From: SZUA-448 sp964602475 | Lineage (GTDB): Bacteria; Bacillota; Clostridia; Lachnospirales; Lachnospiraceae | Length of the DNA: 64,000 nucleotides | Direction: 5' to 3' | Assembly: GCA_964602475.1 (NCBI GenBank) | Contig: CAZRRN010000004.1 | Span: forward strand, 26,480 to 90,479 | Shown here: positions 52,951 through 62,045 of the stretch, one piece after another | How the letters are laid out: every line of letters begins with the position of its first letter | How positions within the stretch are numbered: position 1 is the stretch's first letter | Program-made: the position numbers and the translations under genes | Notes under the pieces: generated by a model | The model's input: the letters and a program-made list of their open reading frames with translations, nothing else | Told to the model about the DNA's origin: nothing | Databases searched by the model: none

Positions 52951-55464
52951 TCAACTTTTTTCGTTCTTTTCCGTCTGCAGATTATCTACGGAATCTTCGA
53001 TGTTTTTTTTGGCAGATTTTCTCATTTTTCTAACCTTGAACCGGATTTTATTCTCTTCTGCAATAATCGTAACACTATCACCATGTCCGATCTTGCCGGA
53101 CAGTACTTCCTCGGCCATCGTATCCTCCACATAGGTCTGAATCGCACGACGAAGCGGCCGCGCTCCGTATTTGTCGTCTGACCCCTTTTCCAGAAGAAAA
53201 CGAACTGTGGTTTCATCGGTCTTAACCTTCAGATTCATCTGTTCTCTGCATCTCAATGCTACTTCATTCAGCATCAGGCAGGCAATCTCCGACAGATTCT
53301 GTTTACTTAGCTGACGAAATACGATGATTTCATCAATTCGGTTGATGAATTCTGGCTTAAAAATGTTCTTTACTTCCTCCATCACTCCATCCTTCATCCG
53401 CTTATAGTCAGCATTGGCATCATCTGCAGATAAAAAACCGAATTTTTTAGGTGAAATAATATTCTGTGCGCCGGCATTGGAGGTCATTATAATTATAGTG
53501 TTCTTAAAGCTGACCTTGCGTCCCTGTGCGTCAGTAATATGACCTTCGTCCAATACCTGAAGCAGTACATTAAACACATCAGGATGTGCCTTTTCAATTT
53601 CATCAAATAATATGACCGAATATGGTTTCCTGCGTACCTTTTCGCTGAACTGGCCTCCTTCTTCATATCCGACATATCCGGGTGGAGAACCGATCATTTT
53701 CGATACACTGTGTTTTTCCATATATTCGGACATATCCACACGGATTACCGAATTTTCATCTCCAAATACTGTTGCTGCAAGTGCCTTTGACAGTTCTGTC
53801 TTACCCACTCCGGTCGGTCCCAGGAATAAAAATGAACCGGTCGGGCGTTTTGGATCTTTGAGTCCTACCCTGCCCCTTCGAATTGCCTTTGCAACCGCGC
53901 TTACCGCTTCCTCCTGACCGATCACCCTTTGATGAAGCGTAGCTTCCAGCTGCATCAGCCGTTCGCTTTCTCCCTCCGTAAGCTTCGCTACAGGAATCCT
54001 TGTCATCTGGGCAATCATCATCGCAATGTCATTTTCGGTGATTTGTATCTGCTTATTCTGACGCTTCTGCTCCCATACCTCCCGCAGCTGCCGGATTTGA
54101 TCGTTATTCTTGTCATGATTTTTAGTCAGTCTTTTTGCTTTAGCATAATCTCCGGCTTCCAGAGCAGCAGCAATCTCATGCTCGAACAGCTGTGCTTTTT
54201 CCTCCAGTGGTTTCAGCTCCTTTGGCGCAGTACAATATTGCAGCTGCGCCTTGGATGCCGCTTCATCAAGCAGGTCAATTGCTTTATCAGGTAAAAACCG
54301 GTCACTGATATAACGAATTGACATTTTAACTGCTGCTGTTATGGCTCCGTCCAGGATACTGACACCATGATGCTGTTCATAGACAGGACGTAAGCCCGTC
54401 AGGATTGCTATGGTTTCCTCTTCGGTAGGCTCTTCCACCCTGATTGGCTGGAATCTCCGTTCCAAGGCCGCATCCTTCTCAATGTATTTTCGGTATTCCT
54501 CAGCAGTCGTCGCTCCGATTACCTGAAGTTCTCCGCGCGCAAGTGAAGGCTTCAGAATATTCGAGGCATCAATTGCACCTTCTGCGCCCCCCGCTCCGAT
54601 GATTGTATGAAGTTCATCAATAAAAAGCAACACATTGCCCGCCTCTACCGCTTCCGCTACAATCTTCTTGATCCTTTCTTCAAATTCACCGCGGTATTTT
54701 GAGCCGGCAACCACTCCTGAAAGATCAAGCGTCAAAAGACGTTTGTCAAACAGAATTTCCGGAACTTCTTTCTTCACAATACGCTGTGCCAATGCTTCCA
54801 CAATTGCTGTCTTTCCGACTCCGGGTTCACCGACCAGACAGGGATTATTTTTTGTTCTTCTGCTCAATATCTGAATTACACGAACAATCTCGTCTTCTCG
54901 CCCGACAACCGGATCAAGTCTTCCTCCTTCCGCCATCTGCGTAAGATCCTTGCTATACTGATCAAGCGTCTGCGTCTTGGATTTCGAACGGTTCTTCATT
55001 CTGCTGAGTTCTGTTTTGATTTCCGTAGAATCCATACCGGTCGACATTAAGATCTCTGCGAGCATTTTAGGCGGGTTAACACTTAGCGTATTTAAAAGCC
55101 GGATAGCAATGCAATCCGGTTCCTTCAGAATCGCAATCAGCAAATGTTCTGTTCCCACAACTACGGAATCCAGATGCTCCGCTTCTTCAACGCTCTGCTC
55201 CCTGATTGCTCGAAATCGAGGTGTAAATGGTTCTTCATCCAGAAGAGCGAGTGAGGAGCCTGGAGCAATCAGATCATTCACCATTTCAATCAGTTTTGTC
55301 TCGTCTACCCCGTTATTTTGCAGGACTTTTGAGGCCAGTCCTTCCGTTTCCAGCAACGCAATCAAAAGATGCTCCGTACCGACGTAGGAATGATTCAGTC
55401 TCCGCGCAATCTGCTCAGCCTGTGCCAGTGCTTGTTCTGCATTCTTTGTAAATTTCGGTTTCAT
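52951..55464 (-). CDS. clpC: ATP-dependent Clp protease ATP-binding subunit ClpC
   Basis: This is an 837-residue Hsp100 unfoldase. Two Clp_N repeats (YVGTEHLLIALLETEG, VVGTEHLLIAILKEPD), AAA1 with GEPGVGKTA, a short UVR-type middle domain (KRLTKNHDKNNDQIRQ) and AAA2 with GPTGVGKTELSK, Walker B LFDEIEKAHPD and the MTSNAGA segment. The short middle domain separates it from ClpB. It unfolds substrates for ClpP. The ATG at 55464 has GGAGGAAACAG; an upstream in-frame start adds six residues. A GntR-type gene, not ctsR-mcsA-mcsB, precedes it by 24 bases. Confidence 0.95.
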   Translation of the reverse strand: MKPKFTKNAEQALAQAEQIARRLNHSYVGTEHLLIALLETEGLASKVLQNNGVDETKLIEMVNDLIAPGSSLALLDEEPFTPRFRAIREQSVEEAEHLDSVVVGTEHLLIAILKEPDCIAIRLLNTLSVNPPKMLAEILMSTGMDSTEIKTELSRMKNRSKSKTQTLDQYSKDLTQMAEGGRLDPVVGREDEIVRVIQILSRRTKNNPCLVGEPGVGKTAIVEALAQRIVKKEVPEILFDKRLLTLDLSGVVAGSKYRGEFEERIKKIVAEAVEAGNVLLFIDELHTIIGAGGAEGAIDASNILKPSLARGELQVIGATTAEEYRKYIEKDAALERRFQPIRVEEPTEEETIAILTGLRPVYEQHHGVSILDGAITAAVKMSIRYISDRFLPDKAIDLLDEAASKAQLQYCTAPKELKPLEEKAQLFEHEIAAALEAGDYAKAKRLTKNHDKNNDQIRQLREVWEQKRQNKQIQITENDIAMMIAQMTRIPVAKLTEGESERLMQLEATLHQRVIGQEEAVSAVAKAIRRGRVGLKDPKRPTGSFLFLGPTGVGKTELSKALAATVFGDENSVIRVDMSEYMEKHSVSKMIGSPPGYVGYEEGGQFSEKVRRKPYSVILFDEIEKAHPDVFNVLLQVLDEGHITDAQGRKVSFKNTIIIMTSNAGAQNIISPKKFGFLSADDANADYKRMKDGVMEEVKNIFKPEFINRIDEIIVFRQLSKQNLSEIACLMLNEVALRCREQMNLKVKTDETTVRFLLEKGSDDKYGARPLRRAIQTYVEDTMAEEVLSGKIGHGDSVTIIAEENKIRFKVRKMRKSAKKNIEDSVDNLQTEKNEKS

Positions 55465-55488
55465 CTGTTTCCTCCATACCAAAAAAGC

Positions 55489-55863
55489 TTATACTCTGAA
55501 TTCTCCCATGACTTCTGTCATAGCTTCATGTATTTCTTCCTCAGAAATATTTTTACATATTGCAGAAGCAAGAATTACCCGCAGTCTCTGCTTCATTTCT
55601 TCAATATCTCTCAGTTTGTCGTAGTCCAATGATACGACAGCACCCCGTCTGCGGTCAAGCGAAAGATATCCTTCCTGCTTTAAAACTGCATATGTTTTAT
55701 TCACGGTATGCATATTAATGCCGATTGATTCTGCCATATCACGAACAGACGGAAGATTATCGCCGTTATGCAGCTCTTCCCCCGCAATTCTCAGTATAAT
55801 CTGATTCTTCAGTTGTATATAGATTGCTTCATCACTGTTAAAATCAATCGAATAATAAATCAT
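55489..55863 (-). CDS. GntR-family regulator, YtrA-like
   Basis: This is a 124-residue protein starting at ATG 55863. An N-terminal winged helix (AIYIQLKNQI, NLPSVRDMAESIGINMHTVNKTYAVL) is followed by a short helical C-terminal part, the YtrA subfamily layout. YtrA-type repressors often control ABC exporters from short palindromes. Here it sits just upstream of clpC, in the position where CtsR is expected in many Firmicutes. It is 47 bases after the cohesin-like protein gene. Its effector is unknown. Confidence 0.9.
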   Translation of the reverse strand: MIYYSIDFNSDEAIYIQLKNQIILRIAGEELHNGDNLPSVRDMAESIGINMHTVNKTYAVLKQEGYLSLDRRRGAVVSLDYDKLRDIEEMKQRLRVILASAICKNISEEEIHEAMTEVMGEFRV

Positions 55864-55910
55864 GATCCGTTTGCCTTTCCGGCTATGCCTCCTGTTTTCG
55901 CCCCGTTCCG

Positions 55911-57179
55911 TCAATCTATGTCATCCCGCATTCCTTTGGATTTCATATAAAGATAAATCAGTCCGATAGCTGTCAGCAGCCAGACTGCCATCAATGCCGC
56001 AATAATCAGTCCCATCGTATTGACATTTTTCTCGTATTCAGCAGCCAGTTCGGCATTCTGTGCTGAACCGTCACTGCCCTCTATCCGTGTAATCACAATA
56101 TCTTCTGTCAGAAAACGTTGAATGGTTTTTTCTGCACGGTCATAACGATATAGAGCGATTTCTCCCTCCTCACGCTGCAGCACCAGAATTACAAAATCCC
56201 CATCATTTCCCGACGGCGGTGCATATGCAGTTATCGTTATCCCGGAAATCATCAGCTTTGTCTTCTGATATCCAGTCGGAACGGTTAACGTTTCCGGGAG
56301 CTCGCATACTCTATAGCGAAAATTTCCTCCAAGGTAAATGTTTCCCTCTGTATTCTCTGCTTCCAGCTTCCACTCAAATTCAATCTCCTCCGGTAAAGGT
56401 TCCGGTGTCGGTGTCGGAGTAGCGGTCGGCGTTGGCGTTGGCGCATTAGCATCTTCACGAATTACCGTAATCAGATACTCCTGTATATTACCGGTCTCTG
56501 CCGTCACAAATATATGAACCGGATTTTCCCCTGTATACAGCGTTTCATTTCCGGTCACAGTGACTCTGGATGCTTCATCCTCGGCAACCGCTCCGACATA
56601 AATACTTCCTGTATCCTTTGATACAATCGCCGTATATGCATATATATCACTGCGAAAGGTCGGTGTAAGACTTCCCGGACTTATTTTCAAAGAAGCAAGC
56701 AGATTATTGTCGGAGGCCTCCGCCGCCGCACTGATCTCAAGCACGGCAGAGGTCATGGAGACCGACATTGTAAGTGTTGTTTCGTATTCAAATACCTTCG
56801 GCTGGTTCATCACAGAAATCTCACATGACCCGGGCTTAAGTGCCGTAAATTTCATAAGATACTTTCGTGTGGTTCCTGAAGAGGAGGAATAAATGTCTGA
56901 TATTTTTAATATCCCGTCTCCGCCTGCAATACAGGATGCTCCTGTTAAAAATTCCATATAATCCGGATCATATGAAATATAGCCTTCAAAATCACCGATA
57001 TTGGCATCCGCTTCTATTGTCAGGTAAATGCTGATCACCTCACCGACAGAGACCTCCTGATTCTGTACAAGAAATCCCAATGCTGCACTCTGTGCATAAA
57101 CCTTTAGCGGCCGTCGTAAACCGACTGCCGCTATCATCGTAATGCAAAATACTGAAATAAATAACCATTTTTTTTTCAT
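55911..57179 (-). CDS. Exported cohesin-like/cadherin-like protein with C-terminal membrane anchor
   Basis: This is a 422-residue protein. A signal peptide (MKKKWLFISVFC...) is followed by a cohesin/CBM-like beta-sandwich (VSVGEVISIYLTIEAD, GDFEGYISYDPDYMEFL, KYLMKFTALKPGSCEI; about 40-145). Then comes a cadherin-like beta-sandwich (LASLKISPGSLTPTF, YAYTAIVSKDT, EYLITVIRED; about 155-245), a short TP-rich linker, another beta domain and one C-terminal helix (MGLIIAALMAVWLLTAIGLIYLY). No LPxTG is seen. It is probably a surface scaffold or adhesin facing the wall. The next upstream gene shares the cadherin-like fold. Confidence 0.85.
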   Translation of the reverse strand: MKKKWLFISVFCITMIAAVGLRRPLKVYAQSAALGFLVQNQEVSVGEVISIYLTIEADANIGDFEGYISYDPDYMEFLTGASCIAGGDGILKISDIYSSSSGTTRKYLMKFTALKPGSCEISVMNQPKVFEYETTLTMSVSMTSAVLEISAAAEASDNNLLASLKISPGSLTPTFRSDIYAYTAIVSKDTGSIYVGAVAEDEASRVTVTGNETLYTGENPVHIFVTAETGNIQEYLITVIREDANAPTPTPTATPTPTPEPLPEEIEFEWKLEAENTEGNIYLGGNFRYRVCELPETLTVPTGYQKTKLMISGITITAYAPPSGNDGDFVILVLQREEGEIALYRYDRAEKTIQRFLTEDIVITRIEGSDGSAQNAELAAEYEKNVNTMGLIIAALMAVWLLTAIGLIYLYMKSKGMRDDID

Positions 57180-57235
57180 ATTGCTCCGTTCAGGTCCATT
57201 GGCTGTTTTCCGGTCACACCGAACAACATTTCCAA

Positions 57236-60200
57236 TCAGTTGGTTTCGCGGATCACATTTATAACATACTCCCGAAGATCTCCATTTTCCGCAGTAACAT
57301 ACAGCGATAAACGGTTCAAACCGCTTTCAATCGGATAATAGCCATTTCCGGCAAGACTGGCTTTCGAGCTAACCGTTGTACCGGTCAGATTGATAAACCC
57401 ACAGTCAGCATCTACAATTAAAGAATACTCCTGTTCAGCAGATAAGTCAAAGCTTGGGGTAAGCGCCAGATTATTACCGTTGATGTCTTCTGCTTTCAGC
57501 GTTTTCAGCCAGTTATTCGGATTGTATGCCTTTGCCGGCGCCTCACACGCTTTTGCCGGCATATTGAGATACACCGGAATCGAAAATACAATCGGAAGAT
57601 CTCCGACATCACTTCCATATGCAATAAGAACTTTCTTCCCTTCTGCCCACGGTGCTTCTACATTTGCCATATACTGATGCGAATATGTTGAAGTACCGGT
57701 TACATTAAACTTCTGCAGATAAATGGTATCCTGACCCCGGCCGACAATGTAATTCTTACCGAGAATATAAGCTCCTCCGACAATAGAACGGTACGGATTC
57801 GTCCATGGAATCAGCGACATAATATTCAGTGATGCATTCGTGCTTCCGTCTCTTGCGTATTTCAGCCCGTTTGCAATATTTCCTCCTGCCACGGTACTGT
57901 GGTATGCTCCTATATTATAATAGTTATACAATCCTTCCAGACCGGATACCGTACCGGTCACGCTGTTGCTGAGTGAAGTAGTTCCGGTCACAACCTCCTG
58001 TTTTGCTCTGGACGCCAGATGGTACGGACTGACTCCTGAATACACTGCTGCTTCAATAAAAGTTGAACCATAGGTTATATTCCGAACCGTTCCGTTATCA
58101 TCTGTAAAAGAATAGTACGAATTTGAAAGCAGTGTACTCCTTAATATATTCTCCACGCCGGTCAGATTCTGATAATCCGGCTGGTAGGTCAGTACTTCAA
58201 ACTGGAAAACATAGCTTGCTGTCAGCCAGTTTCTCGGATCCATGTAATATGCAAGTCCTTCTCTGGAAACCGTAACCCAGTACGAGCCATCATATACGAT
58301 AAAGCTGTCGGTCTTCCAGTTATACGCTCCTTTATCTAAAGACTTCCATTGAATATCCTTGCTGTTCGGAATCAGGTTGGTTCCTACAATGTCTTCTTTT
58401 TCCAGCACCGTGTTCCAGTCAAGACCAGTGTGATACGCTTTGAATTCCCACTTTGGATATAATTCATGCAGTTCTCTCAAATAAACCTTGTAGCTTTCCG
58501 GGAAGCCCTGTAGTGTCAGCTTTGCTTCAAAATTCAAATCTGAACCGGCATCCGTGTTATCTTCCTCAGACAAAGTATTGACATATTTCTGGTTAACAAA
58601 CCCCGTCAGTTCTGAATTCTGGTATGTAAACTTAATCTGATACCAGAAAACGTTATCCGCCTCTGTACTCCCGATAACCTCGATTTCTCTGCCGTTTTTC
58701 AAAAGAGCCGGGTTCCCCGAAGCATCCTTCACAGATGAGCCGCTGTATCCGGCCTCCTGCTTTACAATCAAGGAGGTAGATACCTCCTGTATCTCTGCCG
58801 GACCAAGATAAGGGGTCGGACTTGGACTCGGTGTGGCCGTCGGACTCGGACTCGGTGTTGGGGTAGAAGTAACTGCCGGACTCGGTGTTGCTGTCGGGCT
58901 TGGGGTGACCGTCGGACTCGGACTTGCCGTTGGTGTAGGACTTGCTGTCGGTGTCGGACTGATGGTTGGTGTAGGACTTACAAGATTAATTCCTATCGCA
59001 GGAAGATATCCGGTATATTCTGTTTCGCCGGACCGGAAACGAATCTGAAACCACTCTGCTGAATCCGCACTGGTTTCGGCAATCAGATATACAAAGCTTC
59101 CGGAAGCAAGCGCCAGAATGCTGCCATTGCTGTCTTTTAAGTACGCTGCTGAATCACTGGCTTTAGTATGGATTTTTGTCTTTGAAGCGGCTGTGACTGC
59201 TTCTGCCGGAATTGCAAGTGTCAGTCTGACATAGTTACCGAATAAATACCCGGTAACCTGCTTTCCGTCTACGGTAACCACAACCCGGTACCAGGTAGAT
59301 GTCTCGGTATCTGCTTCTCCGATAATTGTCACCTTTGTATTGTAAGTAAGCTTCGCCAGAACATCACAGGCGGTGTTCGGTTCTGCTCTAAGGTTCAGCG
59401 TGGAGGCTCCGACATATGCCGCTACCTGATACTGTTCGTCTTTCGCAAGCTGCGAAGTAGGTGCAGGTGTCACTGTCGGTGACGGTGAAGGAGTCGGACT
59501 TAAGGTTGGAGTCGGAGTCACCTTACTGCTGGCATAGCCATACAGATATACATCATCGGCCATAACATAACCGTAGTACTTCGTTCCGCTGACGGTTACA
59601 CGTACATGGAACCATTTATTTCCGTTATCATCTATGACTTCTTCATAAACCCAGAGATTTCTGTTACTGCTGAATGAAATAACTGTTCCATCCGTTGCTG
59701 CCCTGTTCTTCGCAGTAGCGGAGGGATCAGTCTTTAGATTCAGTCCGGTTTTATAGACCTTTACATAAAAACCTTCTGCAGTGGAAAGCGAGATGTATTT
59801 ACCGAGCATATAGCCAAGAATCACGGTTCCACTCTGAGGTACCGCGGTATAATACCATACTTCCCCATCAACACGTTTTTCATTCAGAACAGTGACTGCG
59901 GTTCCGTTTGTAACAGAACCCAGCTTTTCGCTGTTTCGGTCAGCTTCACTTCGAATGTTCAGCGTATTGGCATTAATGGCAGCCGGAAGCTCGTATTCGG
60001 CTCCTTTATAAGATGGCGTCGGAATCGGGGTTGCCGTCGGTTTTGGAGAGGGTGTCGGGGTGGAGGTCGGGGTTGGTGAACTGGTTGGGGTCAGCTCCGC
60101 TGTAAGCTTTACGTATTCCGCGTATACATATCCTGTGATTGTCTGTCCTCGAAAGCTTGCTTTCATTTTGTACCAGCTGCCGGATATTCCGGTCACAGAT

Positions 60201-60418
60201 AGCTCCTGCTGTCCGACAAGATACGCTTCAATCCCATCAACGGTAACACGGGCATACGAAGTGCCCGGACCGACTCTGACGTTCAGCTGGTTAACAATAA
60301 CAACAGCATTGGAAGCTGCGATCGCAACTTTTGGCTGTTGAAATATTACCTGCGGAATCATTAGGCAGATACACAGTATCAGAATAATCATTCGACGTTT
60401 TTTCAGTAATCGTATCAT
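57236..60418 (-). CDS. Secreted cell-wall glucosaminidase with SH3-type repeats
   Basis: This is a protein of about 1060 residues. A signal peptide precedes about five SH3-type domains (LNVRVGPGTSYARV, LNIRSEADRNSEKLG, LNLKTDPSATAKNR, LNLRAEPNTACDVLA and later ones), separated by long TPTPSPSP-type linkers. The C-terminal third has a glucosaminidase-type catalytic region (TLQGFPESYKVYLRELHELYPKWEF..., FIEAAVYSGVSPYHLASRAKQEV), with the catalytic Glu probably in KQEV. It ends in a cadherin-like beta-sandwich (LKAEDINGNNLALTPSF). It likely cleaves N-acetylglucosaminyl bonds in peptidoglycan, held on the wall by the SH3 domains. The ATG at 60418 has GAGGAAAAG. It is 56 bases upstream of the cohesin-like gene, in the same direction. 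Confidence 0.9.
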   Translation of the reverse strand: MIRLLKKRRMIILILCICLMIPQVIFQQPKVAIAASNAVVIVNQLNVRVGPGTSYARVTVDGIEAYLVGQQELSVTGISGSWYKMKASFRGQTITGYVYAEYVKLTAELTPTSSPTPTSTPTPSPKPTATPIPTPSYKGAEYELPAAINANTLNIRSEADRNSEKLGSVTNGTAVTVLNEKRVDGEVWYYTAVPQSGTVILGYMLGKYISLSTAEGFYVKVYKTGLNLKTDPSATAKNRAATDGTVISFSSNRNLWVYEEVIDDNGNKWFHVRVTVSGTKYYGYVMADDVYLYGYASSKVTPTPTLSPTPSPSPTVTPAPTSQLAKDEQYQVAAYVGASTLNLRAEPNTACDVLAKLTYNTKVTIIGEADTETSTWYRVVVTVDGKQVTGYLFGNYVRLTLAIPAEAVTAASKTKIHTKASDSAAYLKDSNGSILALASGSFVYLIAETSADSAEWFQIRFRSGETEYTGYLPAIGINLVSPTPTISPTPTASPTPTASPSPTVTPSPTATPSPAVTSTPTPSPSPTATPSPSPTPYLGPAEIQEVSTSLIVKQEAGYSGSSVKDASGNPALLKNGREIEVIGSTEADNVFWYQIKFTYQNSELTGFVNQKYVNTLSEEDNTDAGSDLNFEAKLTLQGFPESYKVYLRELHELYPKWEFKAYHTGLDWNTVLEKEDIVGTNLIPNSKDIQWKSLDKGAYNWKTDSFIVYDGSYWVTVSREGLAYYMDPRNWLTASYVFQFEVLTYQPDYQNLTGVENILRSTLLSNSYYSFTDDNGTVRNITYGSTFIEAAVYSGVSPYHLASRAKQEVVTGTTSLSNSVTGTVSGLEGLYNYYNIGAYHSTVAGGNIANGLKYARDGSTNASLNIMSLIPWTNPYRSIVGGAYILGKNYIVGRGQDTIYLQKFNVTGTSTYSHQYMANVEAPWAEGKKVLIAYGSDVGDLPIVFSIPVYLNMPAKACEAPAKAYNPNNWLKTLKAEDINGNNLALTPSFDLSAEQEYSLIVDADCGFINLTGTTVSSKASLAGNGYYPIESGLNRLSLYVTAENGDLREYVINVIRETN

Positions 60419-60644
60419 CTTTTCCTCACTCTTTTGCATTTCATGTAGCTTTCTATCCCAACCCGTAAATGATAAATTGTCTTTTATTATGATAAAAAAC
60501 ATATGTGGCACTTCTGTGGCATTTTAAATGGTAAATTAGTTCTATCATACACTATATCGGGAATCGACCGGATAAAAATAACCTTCCACCACAAAATGTT
60601 GAAATGAAGATCAGTACATTTTACAAGAAAACTTTATGAGAATG

Positions 60645-60679
60645 CAAAAACAGCTGCCGTGATTTCTTCGGCAGCTGTT
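60645..60679 (-). terminator. Terminator of glyA
   Basis: AACAGCTGCCG and CGGCAGCTGTT (60649-60659 with 60669-60679) form an 11-bp stem followed on the minus strand by TTT. The remaining 225 bases up to the glucosaminidase gene hold no other visible feature. Confidence 0.82.
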
Positions 60680-60693
60680 TCAATATCAAAATA

Positions 60694-61932
60694 TCAGAAT
60701 AGCGGGTATGCATCGGTCAATACTTTAACCAGCGCTTTTGCCTGTTCCTTATTTGCTTCGGAATCCGTTACCATCAGCGAAATCGCTTCTGCAATAATAT
60801 CCATATCCTTCTCGTTCATACCTCGGGTTGTTACCGCAGGTGTTCCGAGCCGGATACCGCTTGTCACATTTGGCGAAGCCGGATCGTTAGGTACCGCATT
60901 TTTATTGCAGGTGATATTCACAGCATCCAGAAAATGTTCCGTATCCTTACCGGAGATACCGAAATTCTGCAGATCAACCAGCATCAGATGATTATCCGTT
61001 CCGCCGGATACCAGTCGGAAGCCACGGTTCATCAGTCCCTTTGCAAGTGCCTGCGCATTTTTTACAATGTTGCCTGCGTAAATCTTAAATGAAGGATCCA
61101 ACGCTTCTTTAAAGCAGACAGCCTTTGCTGCAATTACATGCATCAGCGGTCCTCCCTGAATCCCCGGGAAAATTGCTTTATTCAGCTTATGCTCAGTTGC
61201 AAATTCCTCGCTGGAAAGAATCATACCGCCACGCGGTCCTCGAAGTGTCTTATGTGTTGTTGTTGTGACAACATGTGCATAGCCCACCGGACTCTCATGA
61301 TATCCGGTTACAACCAATCCCGCAATATGCGCAACATCTGCCATCAGATATGCTCCGACTTCATCTGCGATTTCACGGAAGCGTTTGAAGTTGATTTTTC
61401 TGGCATATGCACTTGCGCCGCAGACAATCAGCTTCGGTCTGCATTCTTTTGCTATGCGTTCTACCTCATCATAATCGATATATCCTTCCTCATTCACTCC
61501 GTAAGGTACAACATTGAAGTATGCACCGGAGAAGTTCACTTTACTGCCATGCGACAGATGTCCGCCGTGCGCAAGATTCATTCCCATCACCGTGTCCCCC
61601 GGCTGAAGCAGAGCAAAAAACACTGCCATATTTGCCTGTGCTCCGGAATGCGGCTGAACATTCGCATAGGTACATCCAAAGAGCTGTTTTGCACGCGCAA
61701 TAGCAAGATTCTCAGCAATATCAACGAACTCACATCCGCCGTAATAACGTTTCCCGGGATACCCTTCCGCATACTTGTTGGTCAACGGGCTTCCCATCGC
61801 TGCCATTACAGCCTTGCTGACAAAATTTTCAGATGCAATCAGTTCAATGTGACTCTCCTGACGCTGCATTTCCAGCGAAATTCCCTCTGCAAGTTCAGGG
61901 TCGGCTGCCTTGATACAATCAAATGAAAACAT
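60694..61932 (-). CDS. glyA: Serine hydroxymethyltransferase
   Basis: This is a 412-residue PLP enzyme. The Lys that binds PLP is in VTTTTHKTLRGPRGG. IASENFVS, YYGGCEFVD and the C-terminal TSGIRLGTPAVTTRGM are family markers. It converts Ser and tetrahydrofolate to Gly and methylene-THF, feeding the purine genes next door. It has an AAAGGAGAAAGTT site and a predicted promoter (61977-62004). Confidence 0.98.
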   Translation of the reverse strand: MFSFDCIKAADPELAEGISLEMQRQESHIELIASENFVSKAVMAAMGSPLTNKYAEGYPGKRYYGGCEFVDIAENLAIARAKQLFGCTYANVQPHSGAQANMAVFFALLQPGDTVMGMNLAHGGHLSHGSKVNFSGAYFNVVPYGVNEEGYIDYDEVERIAKECRPKLIVCGASAYARKINFKRFREIADEVGAYLMADVAHIAGLVVTGYHESPVGYAHVVTTTTHKTLRGPRGGMILSSEEFATEHKLNKAIFPGIQGGPLMHVIAAKAVCFKEALDPSFKIYAGNIVKNAQALAKGLMNRGFRLVSGGTDNHLMLVDLQNFGISGKDTEHFLDAVNITCNKNAVPNDPASPNVTSGIRLGTPAVTTRGMNEKDMDIIAEAISLMVTDSEANKEQAKALVKVLTDAYPLF

Positions 61933-61976
61933 AACTTTCTCCTTTGCTCTCGTTCTCTTTTGCCTTTTTACGTGCT

Positions 61977-62004
61977 ATTTTATCATATAACATAGAAAAT
62001 ACAA
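61977..62004 (-). promoter_or_regulatory. Predicted sigma-A promoter for glyA
   Basis: Minus-strand TTGTAT (61999-62004) and TAAAAT (61977-61982) are spaced by 16 bases, about 45 bases ahead of the ATG. Confidence 0.5.
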
Positions 62005-62045
62005 GTAAAATTTATATTTATTCACAATATCATCCATTTTGAACT

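Noticed and set aside
58800..60110. Plus-strand Val/Gly-rich ORFs opposite the glucosaminidase gene
   Set aside because: They are shadows of the TPTPSP-type linkers.
61138..61926. A 262-codon plus-strand ORF opposite glyA
   Set aside because: It is an antisense shadow of a highly conserved enzyme gene.
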